Shown here piece after piece: positions 26,042 through 34,025 of a DNA stretch of 34,400 bases. This stretch comes from Nitrosovibrio sp. Nv4 (lineage in GTDB: Bacteria > Bdellovibrionota > UBA1018 > CAIMNF01). Both the position numbers and the translations under genes were made by a program. Position 1 is the first letter of the stretch, and every line of letters starts with the position of its first letter. The DNA is taken from contig CALPVV020000017.1 of assembly GCA_943327105.2 (NCBI GenBank), positions 1-34,400 on the forward strand, read 5' to 3'. The notes below the pieces were generated by a model. That model was not told the origin of the DNA. It saw only the letters and a list, made by a program, of their open reading frames with translations, and did no database searches.

Positions 26042-26725
26042 ATGAAAAACAATAAAACACTTTTAATCACAATAGTAATAATGGTCTTGATTGGAACAGC
26101 AATCCTCATCAAAAAAACAAGACCAGATTCAATTACGGTAAAGAACACAAAAGAAAACACGGAAACAGTTTCAGAGATAGTAGCTGAAGATGAAGGTGAA
26201 ACAAAGACACAAATAAACAAGGATGAAAAATCAAATGAGAATAGAACCGAAAAACAAGCAAATACTTGTTACAAAGTTGAATTCAAACATCTTGAACAAA
26301 ATCAGAAAAGGGATATTGAAGAATTTACAAATGAACTGAATGCATTCTTGATTCCTGAAAACGATGCAAACCTGAAAAGTGTATGCGTAAAAGTAAATCA
26401 AAAACCGGTAATGCATAAAATCAGAAAAAAAGGAACAGCCCATGAAGTATGGATCGGATCTGTTGTAGGACCTGATTCAAAAATAGAACTTTCGTACTGC
26501 CTAGGCACCACCAGCTGTAAAGAGGCATGCAAGGTAAAAGTGGAAAACAAAGTAGATGAACTTTTGAATGAAGAAGAAATGGCTGGATTAGGAGATCGGA
26601 ACCTGGAAGTAAAGGTGAATGAGCTTAGAAAAGTAGCCAGCGCGAACGAACAACTTCTCGATTCTTCAGTGATTCGCGAATGGAACAAAACAGGAATGCA
26701 GGAATGGTCCTGCAAAAGACAATAG
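26042..26725 (+). CDS. Single-pass membrane protein with cysteine-containing periplasmic domain
   Basis: I do not recognise this 227-aa protein. Residues 7-24 form one membrane helix with a short lysine-rich cytoplasmic end. A highly charged Glu/Lys/Thr linker follows (about 25-77). The periplasmic domain contains six cysteines (CYKVEF, VCVKVN, SYCLG, SCKEACKVK, WSCKRQ), enough for three disulfides. A GAGGA site precedes the ATG. It lies 14 nt after the vWA lipoprotein and 23 nt before the ExbB gene, so it is probably a dedicated part or regulator of the motor complex. Base composition is strongly A-rich. Confidence 0.8.
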   Translation: MKNNKTLLITIVIMVLIGTAILIKKTRPDSITVKNTKENTETVSEIVAEDEGETKTQINKDEKSNENRTEKQANTCYKVEFKHLEQNQKRDIEEFTNELNAFLIPENDANLKSVCVKVNQKPVMHKIRKKGTAHEVWIGSVVGPDSKIELSYCLGTTSCKEACKVKVENKVDELLNEEEMAGLGDRNLEVKVNELRKVASANEQLLDSSVIREWNKTGMQEWSCKRQ

Positions 26726-26748
26726 GATAACCCAAAAGGAACGATTTT

Positions 26749-27393
26749 ATGAGTTTGATCGAATTTTTAAAAAATAATTTTTTTCATGTAGCGCCAATAT
26801 TAATGAGTGGAGCAATTGCAGGTGTAATCATATTCGAAAGATTTCAAACACTTTTCAAGACCTACACACTCGAGAACACAGAAGGATTCCTGAAGCAGAT
26901 TCAAGCTTTGGTAACAAAAGGAAAAACAAATGATGCACTTGCTCTTTGTCTTCAATACCAGGGCAAACCAACAGCAGAAGTGGTTAAAGCAGCACTCGAA
27001 AGAGCCAACCAACCTGAAGAATTGGTCATGAATACAATTGAATTCACCAGGAACCAATATGCAGAAAAAATACAAAAAAGAACCAATTACCTGGCAATGA
27101 TCGCCAATGTTGCAACACTACTGGGGTTACTCGGCACTATTGCCGGCCTGATTGAGTCATTTTCAGCAGTTGGACACGCCGACCCCCAACAAAAAGCAGC
27201 ACTACTTGCAAACGGAATTTCGACGGCGATGAATGCAACCATGCTTGGACTTGCAGTAGCCATTCCGTGCATGGTGATTTTCAGTTTCTTTATCAATAAG
27301 GCAAATCGACTGATTTCAGAAGTCGAAGCAGGTGGAATGACCGTACATGATTCACTGCAGTTTTATTCAATGAATGGAGGAAACCATGAATAA
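26749..27393 (+). CDS. ExbB/TolQ/AglR-type proton-channel subunit
   Basis: This inner-membrane protein should form the ring that, with ExbD-type partners, uses the proton gradient to do work in the envelope. The 214-aa protein has a first helix at about 13-30, a cytoplasmic helical region, then two helices with the family motif ATLLGLLGTIAGLIESF and ATMLGLAVAIPCMV. Channel threonines are Thr130 and Thr164. The ribosome site is AAAGGAA. Two ExbD-type genes follow directly, the same 1:2 set as Myxococcus AglR-AglQ-AglS; TolQ or ExbB themselves usually pair with one partner gene. Its function as a motor is inferred from this context. Confidence 0.93.
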   Translation: MSLIEFLKNNFFHVAPILMSGAIAGVIIFERFQTLFKTYTLENTEGFLKQIQALVTKGKTNDALALCLQYQGKPTAEVVKAALERANQPEELVMNTIEFTRNQYAEKIQKRTNYLAMIANVATLLGLLGTIAGLIESFSAVGHADPQQKAALLANGISTAMNATMLGLAVAIPCMVIFSFFINKANRLISEVEAGGMTVHDSLQFYSMNGGNHE

Positions 27394-27829
27394 CCCGAAT
27401 TCAGAAAACAATGATGTTGAGTTGAATATTACTCCCATCATTGACTGCTTTACCGTACTCATCACTTTCATGCTGGCTTCAGCAAGTTTCATCAGTATCG
27501 GTTTTTTTGAAGCTTATACTCCTGGACCGGGTACAGATGCTTCTGCCGTCAAACCGGACATTGAAGCGAAACTAAAGATTAAAAAAGATCACTCGGTAGA
27601 ATTGAGTTGGAACGGCAAAAAAAACGGATCATTCAGGGTAGAAAACACAAACATCGAAAATCTTTCACAAATCACGAAAGAACTGGAAAAGCTGAAAACT
27701 GAAAAAATGGTCATCAATCAAGTCATCATCAGCGCAGTCGATCAAACCACCTATAAGGAACTGGCAGCAGCAATGGGCGCGGTACAAAAATTGGAAATTG
27801 CTGCTGTAGTTGGCGATTTCGAGGAATAG
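27386..27829 (+). CDS. ExbD/TolR-type protein 1
   Basis: This is the first of two proton-channel partners. The track ORF starts at 27374, but that ATG lies in the ribosome site GGAGG; the start at 27386 (MNNPNSE) is better and gives 147 aa. The single membrane helix reads LNITPIIDCFTVLITFML, with the proton-carrying aspartate at residue 20. The periplasmic domain of about 105 residues has the usual ExbD/TolR fold pattern and ends AAVVGDFEE. It overlaps the end of the exbB-like gene by 8 nt, which implies coupled translation. Confidence 0.92.
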   Translation: MNNPNSENNDVELNITPIIDCFTVLITFMLASASFISIGFFEAYTPGPGTDASAVKPDIEAKLKIKKDHSVELSWNGKKNGSFRVENTNIENLSQITKELEKLKTEKMVINQVIISAVDQTTYKELAAAMGAVQKLEIAAVVGDFEE

Positions 27830-27833
27830 TAAA

Positions 27834-28307
27834 ATGAAAATAAGAAAGCTCTTTTCAAGAAAAAAATCAAAACCGAGCCCTGAAATGTCCTTGCAAATCA
27901 CATCAATGGCCGATGTTTTCACGATATTGCTCGTATTTTTACTGAAAGGGCTTGCTTCGGACGTACTGCAAATCACACCGGCAAATGCAACCCGACTACC
28001 CTCTTCTGCTCTAACTAAATCCATCACTGAAAATGCAATTCAGATAGAAATCACCAATACAGAAGTCATGGTTGAAAAAGACCCGATCGGTACTCTTGAT
28101 CATTTCAATGAGCAATTGAATGAAAGATTGAAAATCGAGCGAAAGAAACAAGAATTGATTTCGAAATCAAATGAAAGCGTAAAAAACGATGCAAGAGCAA
28201 TTGTCATCGCAGATGAAAAAACACCGTATCAAACCATCAAAACCGTTTTAAGATCCTTATCGGCAAACGGATATTCAGAAATCAATTTTGCAGTCATGCA
28301 AGAGTGA
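27834..28307 (+). CDS. ExbD/TolR-type protein 2
   Basis: This second partner is distinct from the first. The ATG at 27834 has GAGGA upstream; the track start at 27810 is unlikely. The 157-aa protein has a basic cytoplasmic end (KIRKLFSRKKSKP), then a helix reading QITSMADVFTILLVFLL with the conserved aspartate at 27, then a periplasmic domain with a long charged helix (about 95-120). The ITSMADVFTI form of the motif is typical of the second ExbD in gliding-motor clusters. Two non-identical ExbD proteins suggest a heteromeric stator. Confidence 0.92.
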   Translation: MKIRKLFSRKKSKPSPEMSLQITSMADVFTILLVFLLKGLASDVLQITPANATRLPSSALTKSITENAIQIEITNTEVMVEKDPIGTLDHFNEQLNERLKIERKKQELISKSNESVKNDARAIVIADEKTPYQTIKTVLRSLSANGYSEINFAVMQE

Positions 28308-28320
28308 ATAAGGAGTACCT

Positions 28321-31206
28321 ATGCTATTCATGATTCTATGCTTAACACTGTTCAAAACGGATCCAGCTGAAGCCATCGAGTCGTCTTTAAAATCAAAAGA
28401 ACTTGCCGCAATGAGGACACAAGACCAATCAATAAAAAAATTACAAACTTTCATTTCTTCACACCCAGGTGACCTTCGTGAAGGGGAATTCCTGAATCGG
28501 TTGGCTGACCTTTATCTTGAAAAATCAGGAATCAGTTTTCAATATACTGAAGGTGAATCAACTAGAACTAGCAAACAGCACTATCAGAATTCATTAATTA
28601 AAGCAGTCAATGCTCTTACTCAACTGATTACCAAGCATCCAAGAAATGTAACAATAGCGGAGGCCTACTTCAAAAGAGCTAAAGCTTTTAAAGAACTTCA
28701 TCAAAAACCATCTGCAAGGAATGATTTCATTCACTTAGTACAAAACTATCCCGATTTTCCAAGAATCGACACGGCTTTAATTGATTTAGCCACATTCGCA
28801 CAAGATGACAATCATCATGAAGAAGCATTGATGCATCTGAACATACTTAAAAAAATAGAGGATAGCCCTTACTTGACCATCGGTTACCGAAAATCAGCAT
28901 GGAGTCATTTTAATCTTGGTAATTATCAAGCGGCCATCAATGACATTGAAAAGGAGATCCACCTCTATCCGAATGATGGAAAAGAGCTACATGAAGTTGA
29001 AAGTGCCTATACAGATCTGGCGTTATTCATATTTGAGTCGATCAACAAAAAAACAGAATTAGGAACGATTGATCAGGCAAATAAGACCATCGAGGCAATC
29101 TGTTCAATTCGTTCAAGCGCCAAAAACAATTCATGTCATGGAATAAGCTTCTTAAAGCTAGCAAAACTCCTAAAAGCATATCAACTGGGAAATTCGTTGG
29201 AAGCACTGAAGGAATCATTAATAAGAAAACACATTCTGCTACCTGAGACGCTTCAAATCACTCTTTTATTGAATCAATTTTGGTTTGAACGACATGAATA
29301 CGGAAAGTTAGCTGGGATCATAGAAGAAGCGATCAACGTTCAAAATGAACAAAAACTGAATCAAAGCGAGTTGATCATCAGGACCATCAAGCAATCAATA
29401 GCAGAGCTACATGAATTGGTATTGAAAAACAAAAAATCAACTGAAATCGAAAAACTCATCATTCCATTAGATTCACTCACTCAATTGCTATGCAAAGAGC
29501 TTAGATCAAATACCCCTGAACGAGCAGAATTTATATTTTCAATGGCAGAAACAGCATTCGCAATCAAAAATCATACGTTGGCTAACCAATACTATGAAAA
29601 ACTGTTGAATGAAGATCAGAAATTGCCTGAAAAGCTGAAAAGGAATGAAATCAAGCGCCGACTGATATCATCTCAATATCAGGAATTAAAATCAATAAAG
29701 CCTGCTTTAGTAGAATTTGAAATCAAAAAAATTGGTGAATCTCTTATTTCCATTAAAAAAGAGAACAAACTACTCATCGAAAAATGGGTTACAGACACCC
29801 TGGCTCTCTTGAATGACAAAAGCAATGAAACAGAAGCTTTTCAATTGGAAGCCCTTAAATTGATGTATCTCTACCTTGATCGCTCCAGTGCGATTGAAAA
29901 AATGGTAAAAATTTCCTTCAGTTCAGAAGCTGACGAAATCAGACAAAACATGGCTTCTATCGCTTTTGATACTTATTCGATTTCAAATAAAATTGATCAA
30001 TTAATCGAACCCTGCCAGTCGGGCACATGGCTTAAAATCACTAAAATAGCAGAACCATGTACCTTGATTATTGCAAAAGCCTCCATCTTGGAAAATAAAC
30101 TCAAAAAAGCAGAATCAATACTTAAATCAATCAAACCAAATCATTCGAATCAGGAAACACTAAAAACAGTTTCACTTTTAAATGCTGAAATTCACAGAAA
30201 ACAAGGAGAACTACGGCAGTCGATTGATGACCAGGAAACTTATCTTGAGCTAACAGGCTGGAAAGATTCTGAAATGACCAAAACTGTTTTTCAGTATCAT
30301 TGGCTTCACAAAAACTTGAATAAATATTCTGAAATGATGGTTTCACCACGAATCAAATCAGCATTAACCGATTCGTATTTGGATCAATATCGGGCTGCGA
30401 TGATATTAGAAACATCAATAAAGGAAAAATTAAAAAACAACACCGAGTATCAAAAACGATTCAAGGCGAGCATAAAAAGCCAAAAAAACACGGCTTCTTT
30501 ATGGGCTCTTAGCTGCTTGAATAACTCAAAAAAACTTCCTTATCAAGATCGCATGGTATTGCTTCAAAGAACTGCCAATAACTGGGAATATCTTGATCCA
30601 TATCTGCAAATCCGCTATTTGGCACTGATGCAAGCAAGATTAGGTGAAACAATTGAGTCACTCAGAAAAGACGCCAGATCAATTGCCCCGATTCGTACAG
30701 ACATGCAAAGCGTTGAAAAACGAATGACGCTATTGCGTGAAATCGATCTTGCATTCAGTAAGGCGATGAATTTGGATTGGTTTGAAATCAAATTTAAAAC
30801 AATGAACGAGCTTCAACTGGTTTTTCAAGATTTAATCCGCGAGTTAAATCAGATCAATGCCGGTGCTGATGCAATCAGACCGTTTAAAACCAAACAGGAA
30901 GAAATCACAAAGGGAATAGAACAACTAATCAGTTTGAATTCAAAAGCCATTCATCCAATTATTGAGAATGCATTACTAGAACCGGAAACCTTAAAACATA
31001 TTCCGGATGAATTGCGAAGTGAATGGACCCGAGCTACACAAAAAAAAGAAGCGGATTTGCTTCATTATCTGATTTCTATCCGTAAGCATGATCAACAATC
31101 AGATGCACTCAGAGGATTAGTTTTAATTACTCTTTTGCATGACTCAGCGAAAGTTGAAGGTTTTCAATTGATCAAAGATAAATTCGCAATGGGGACTACA
31201 AAATGA
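28321..31206 (+). CDS. Large exported TPR-repeat protein
   Basis: This 961-aa protein probably acts as a scaffold in the periplasm. A short signal-like segment (1-18, ending AEA) lacks the usual basic residues at its start, so export is likely but not certain. TPR-like helix pairs are clear in the first 260 residues: EGEFLNRLADLYLEK, AEAYFKRAKAFKEL, GYRKSAWSHFNLGNYQAAI. The rest is helical, charged and less regular. A good AAGGAG lies before the ATG. It follows the second ExbD gene by 13 nt and overlaps the next gene by ATGA. It resembles Glt TPR proteins in layout only; no orthologue can be named. Confidence 0.82.
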   Translation: MLFMILCLTLFKTDPAEAIESSLKSKELAAMRTQDQSIKKLQTFISSHPGDLREGEFLNRLADLYLEKSGISFQYTEGESTRTSKQHYQNSLIKAVNALTQLITKHPRNVTIAEAYFKRAKAFKELHQKPSARNDFIHLVQNYPDFPRIDTALIDLATFAQDDNHHEEALMHLNILKKIEDSPYLTIGYRKSAWSHFNLGNYQAAINDIEKEIHLYPNDGKELHEVESAYTDLALFIFESINKKTELGTIDQANKTIEAICSIRSSAKNNSCHGISFLKLAKLLKAYQLGNSLEALKESLIRKHILLPETLQITLLLNQFWFERHEYGKLAGIIEEAINVQNEQKLNQSELIIRTIKQSIAELHELVLKNKKSTEIEKLIIPLDSLTQLLCKELRSNTPERAEFIFSMAETAFAIKNHTLANQYYEKLLNEDQKLPEKLKRNEIKRRLISSQYQELKSIKPALVEFEIKKIGESLISIKKENKLLIEKWVTDTLALLNDKSNETEAFQLEALKLMYLYLDRSSAIEKMVKISFSSEADEIRQNMASIAFDTYSISNKIDQLIEPCQSGTWLKITKIAEPCTLIIAKASILENKLKKAESILKSIKPNHSNQETLKTVSLLNAEIHRKQGELRQSIDDQETYLELTGWKDSEMTKTVFQYHWLHKNLNKYSEMMVSPRIKSALTDSYLDQYRAAMILETSIKEKLKNNTEYQKRFKASIKSQKNTASLWALSCLNNSKKLPYQDRMVLLQRTANNWEYLDPYLQIRYLALMQARLGETIESLRKDARSIAPIRTDMQSVEKRMTLLREIDLAFSKAMNLDWFEIKFKTMNELQLVFQDLIRELNQINAGADAIRPFKTKQEEITKGIEQLISLNSKAIHPIIENALLEPETLKHIPDELRSEWTRATQKKEADLLHYLISIRKHDQQSDALRGLVLITLLHDSAKVEGFQLIKDKFAMGTTK

Positions 31207-31457
31207 GACAGCTTATTATTTTCATACTGGTTGCTTCAATCGGCTCACAAGCACTGAGTGCAGATCTTAAAAGATCTAAATCGATCAATTTCGAAGATGA
31301 ATTAGTCGAAGGAATCAATCGTAAACCGCTGGATAGCTTCAACCAGATTTCTGAACTGAATGAATCAAAGAATCGTCATCTTTATCGTAAACGATCTACT
31401 TTTGCAGATCGAAATCGTTCCCTTCTCAAGGACATGAAGAATGGAGACACACCATGA
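31203..31457 (+). CDS. Small exported protein of gliding-motor clusters
   Basis: This 84-aa protein has a signal peptide (1-19, ending LSA). The mature part, about 65 residues, is highly charged and reads INFEDELVEGINRKP, then HLYRKRSTF. As I remember, small proteins with an FE...EG...KP motif often lie beside ExbB/ExbD/AgmX genes in deltaproteobacteria-type genomes, which fits here; no function is known to me. Both ends overlap neighbours by ATGA, strong evidence that it is a real, coupled gene despite its size. Confidence 0.8.
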   Translation: MRQLIIFILVASIGSQALSADLKRSKSINFEDELVEGINRKPLDSFNQISELNESKNRHLYRKRSTFADRNRSLLKDMKNGDTP

Positions 31458-32560
31458 ATACCGCTGAAACTTTTCGCATCATTCATCAAAACAAGAACTA
31501 TCTTTGGAAATCAGGACAGGCTATCTGTATTCGGGATCAGTTTATTCTAGAACTTAAACAAGGATCCATGATGATCCGTGATTTGACAAGAATCTCAACT
31601 GAAAAAACAAAAATCAAAATGGAACGTCTGCCTGTCGGAAACGAAATTGTTCATATTAAATTGGAAAATGACTATTCGTTCAAAATCATGAAAATGATAC
31701 GCCCCGAACCAGCAAGCAATGACATAGCCCTCAAACTCGCACCTTTCGCTACCATACCCGAAAAAGCTGTTAATCAGGAAGATCGGATCTTTATTAACAG
31801 GATAAAGCAAATAGCGGCAGCTTCCACTTTGGCTTGTTTATTGTTCATGTTTCTCAATTTAACAGATAATCAAACCACTCCGGATGAACAGCTGATTCCA
31901 AAGAAATTTGCAAAATTAATCCTTAAAAAACCAACTGAGTTGAATCCACATTCCAGTCAAGGGGGAGCATCCATTGCAAAGGCGTTCCAGTCTAAAAGTG
32001 TTCAACGAAATTTAAAAAGCGTTTTGCAGGGTGGCCTTTCAAAATATTCAATTATGACAACAGGCAGATCAATCCAAAGCCTCAGCATGAAAATGAGCAA
32101 ACAAGGAAATAACAGCCTCGCCTCATTAGAAGGAAAAGCAAGTCAGATGATCGGCTCACTTCATGCCGGTGGTTATGGTACAGGTCAAGGAATCAGCATT
32201 AAAGGACAGGGACAAGGACAACTTGAAATCGGGCTGAACTATAAAGATGCCATTGTGGACGAAGGCCTGACTAAGGAAGAAGTTGCAAAAGTGATTCATA
32301 GCCACATGAACGAAATCAGATACTGCTATGAGTCTGCAATCCAAAACGACCCATCGATTGCCGGAAAAGTTTTAGTTGATTTTAAAATTGGGTCCCGCGG
32401 ATCTGTAGCGGTGGCACAAACGGCAGCAAACACAATGAATAACGCTCAGGTGGGTACCTGTCTCATTGGAAAATTGAAAAATTGGAGATTTCCTGAACCC
32501 CGAGGAGGCGTACAAGTTGCAGTTACCTATCCGTTTCTATTTAAGAGTTTGAATCGATGA
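31454..32560 (+). CDS. AgmX/PglI-type (TonB-like) coupler protein, GltG-like
   Basis: This protein probably passes force from the proton channel across the periplasm. Residues 1-115 are a cytoplasmic domain of mostly beta pattern, not recognised; an FHA-like fold is possible. One membrane helix lies at about 117-138 (QIAAASTLACLLFMFLNL). A basic, Ser/Gly-rich periplasmic region with GGYGTGQGISIKGQGQGQ follows. The C-terminal domain (about 270-366) reads GLTKEEVAKVIHSHMNEIRYCYE, then GTCLIGKLKNWRFPEP and VAVTYPF, the AgmX/PglI C-terminal signature with its cysteine pair. Myxococcus GltG and GltJ share this end. The gene overlaps both neighbours by ATGA. Confidence 0.88.
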   Translation: MNTAETFRIIHQNKNYLWKSGQAICIRDQFILELKQGSMMIRDLTRISTEKTKIKMERLPVGNEIVHIKLENDYSFKIMKMIRPEPASNDIALKLAPFATIPEKAVNQEDRIFINRIKQIAAASTLACLLFMFLNLTDNQTTPDEQLIPKKFAKLILKKPTELNPHSSQGGASIAKAFQSKSVQRNLKSVLQGGLSKYSIMTTGRSIQSLSMKMSKQGNNSLASLEGKASQMIGSLHAGGYGTGQGISIKGQGQGQLEIGLNYKDAIVDEGLTKEEVAKVIHSHMNEIRYCYESAIQNDPSIAGKVLVDFKIGSRGSVAVAQTAANTMNNAQVGTCLIGKLKNWRFPEPRGGVQVAVTYPFLFKSLNR

Positions 32561-34008
32561 AAAATGGAGTTTTTATGATATACATTATATTTTTTTTCAT
32601 CCTTACTCAGTCAATTTCTGCCACGGCAGCCACCGTAATGGATGCCTGCGGAAATCATGAAAAGTGGGAGTTCAAGGATGAACGACATGGCAACTGGATG
32701 AATCGCTATCAGGCGTTCCTTTTGAAACAAGAATCACCCTGGATGGCTTTTTCCGACTCTATTCAATTGAGAAAAACGAGCCGCATTTTATCAAACGGAA
32801 CATTCGAGTCAGATTTTTCAGAGTATTGGGTTGGAAAGATCTTTTATGAGTTGGGCCTTCACTCACTGGCACAGGAGTATTTTGAATCATCTTCTGAACA
32901 TGCAAAAACGGCTGTAATCAAAAATGCTTCACGAATTTGCATCAATAAAATCAATCAGGGATTGAAACCAAAAATCGACCAGAGCGACCTTACTCATCTA
33001 CTTCGTGCTCGAGAACTTTATTCTTCAAAAAAAATGAATGAGTCTGTGGCTGAATTTCAAAAAATCGATAAACGCTCTAATCTCAAAATTGACGCACTAA
33101 GTGACTTATCATGGGCATACCTTCACCTGGAGCATTATCAAGAAGCCGTTGGAATCGCACTTCAACTCAGGAGCGGAATATTCAGAAATACTTTTGCTCC
33201 GGAAAGCATGATGGTTGCGGCAATGGCTCTGAATGAAACCTGTTCTTATCAAGACGCATCCCGTATGATTCAATTTTTCATTCAGGATTACGGTAATTCC
33301 TTTGATTGGTTGGTACATTCAGAAAAGGGATCTGAACCATATCATGAAATCTTATCCGGTCTGAAAAACCAGTCTTCAGTTCCAGCTAAAATCAGAACCG
33401 AGTGGGTTAAACATCCTGTATTTCTTTCCCGTCAGGAACAGATTAATCGATTGATTGAAAATCATCGAAAAATTATTGGAATGCCTTCAAAAATACAGTC
33501 TTTGAAATCGGATTTAACCAACAAGAATACGATTAAAATATCAAAGTTGCTTTATGATGTTAAATCCAGAAAAAACGATTCGATTTCATTGGCAAAAAAA
33601 TATCAGGAGATCAGAAAAGATATCCGCACATTGATTCGATTCAACCGCTCATCGAAAACACTTCTTTCGGTAGTTCAAAAACACGACGCAACCATACCTG
33701 CTGCTCAATCCAAACACGTTGCAAAAATCAATCATGAACTACATGAGAAAAACCGTGAACTTCTCACTCACCTTAAGAAAATCAGGGAAAACATCGATTT
33801 AATAGAAGTAGAGATCTACCACGGAGCTAGCAAAGACATGCTTGGATTGAAAAAATCATTAAAGAAGAAAACCGACCTTCAAAAAGATTTTGATACCGCA
33901 GTTGCATGGAACTGGGGAAGCTTTTCAGCTTCTGAATTGGAACGTGCAGAAATCTGGGAAGACGAGATTGGCGCCCTGAAGGCTGATACTAAAAATCACT
34001 GCAACTGA
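32557..34008 (+). CDS. Exported TPR and coiled-coil protein
   Basis: The start is either the ATG at 32557, overlapping the previous stop (ATGA), or that at 32575, which has its own GGAG site; I list the first because it gives the signal peptide its basic end. The 483-aa protein has a signal peptide (hydrophobic 7-21). TPR-like helices follow at about 90-235 (YWVGKIFYELGLHSLAQEYFE, LSDLSWAYLHLEHYQEAV). A long coiled coil fills about 290-430, rich in Lys, Glu and Ile. It is probably periplasmic and structural. The function is inferred only from the operon. Confidence 0.82.
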   Translation: MKNGVFMIYIIFFFILTQSISATAATVMDACGNHEKWEFKDERHGNWMNRYQAFLLKQESPWMAFSDSIQLRKTSRILSNGTFESDFSEYWVGKIFYELGLHSLAQEYFESSSEHAKTAVIKNASRICINKINQGLKPKIDQSDLTHLLRARELYSSKKMNESVAEFQKIDKRSNLKIDALSDLSWAYLHLEHYQEAVGIALQLRSGIFRNTFAPESMMVAAMALNETCSYQDASRMIQFFIQDYGNSFDWLVHSEKGSEPYHEILSGLKNQSSVPAKIRTEWVKHPVFLSRQEQINRLIENHRKIIGMPSKIQSLKSDLTNKNTIKISKLLYDVKSRKNDSISLAKKYQEIRKDIRTLIRFNRSSKTLLSVVQKHDATIPAAQSKHVAKINHELHEKNRELLTHLKKIRENIDLIEVEIYHGASKDMLGLKKSLKKKTDLQKDFDTAVAWNWGSFSASELERAEIWEDEIGALKADTKNHCN

Positions 34009-34025
34009 AATCAAGGAGCAAAAAC

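Noticed and set aside
26749-28307. Reading the ExbB/ExbD genes as a TonB iron-uptake or Tol-Pal system
   Set aside because: No receptor, siderophore, TolA, TolB or Pal gene is nearby, there are two ExbD genes, and the coupler has an AgmX/PglI rather than a TonB-type end.
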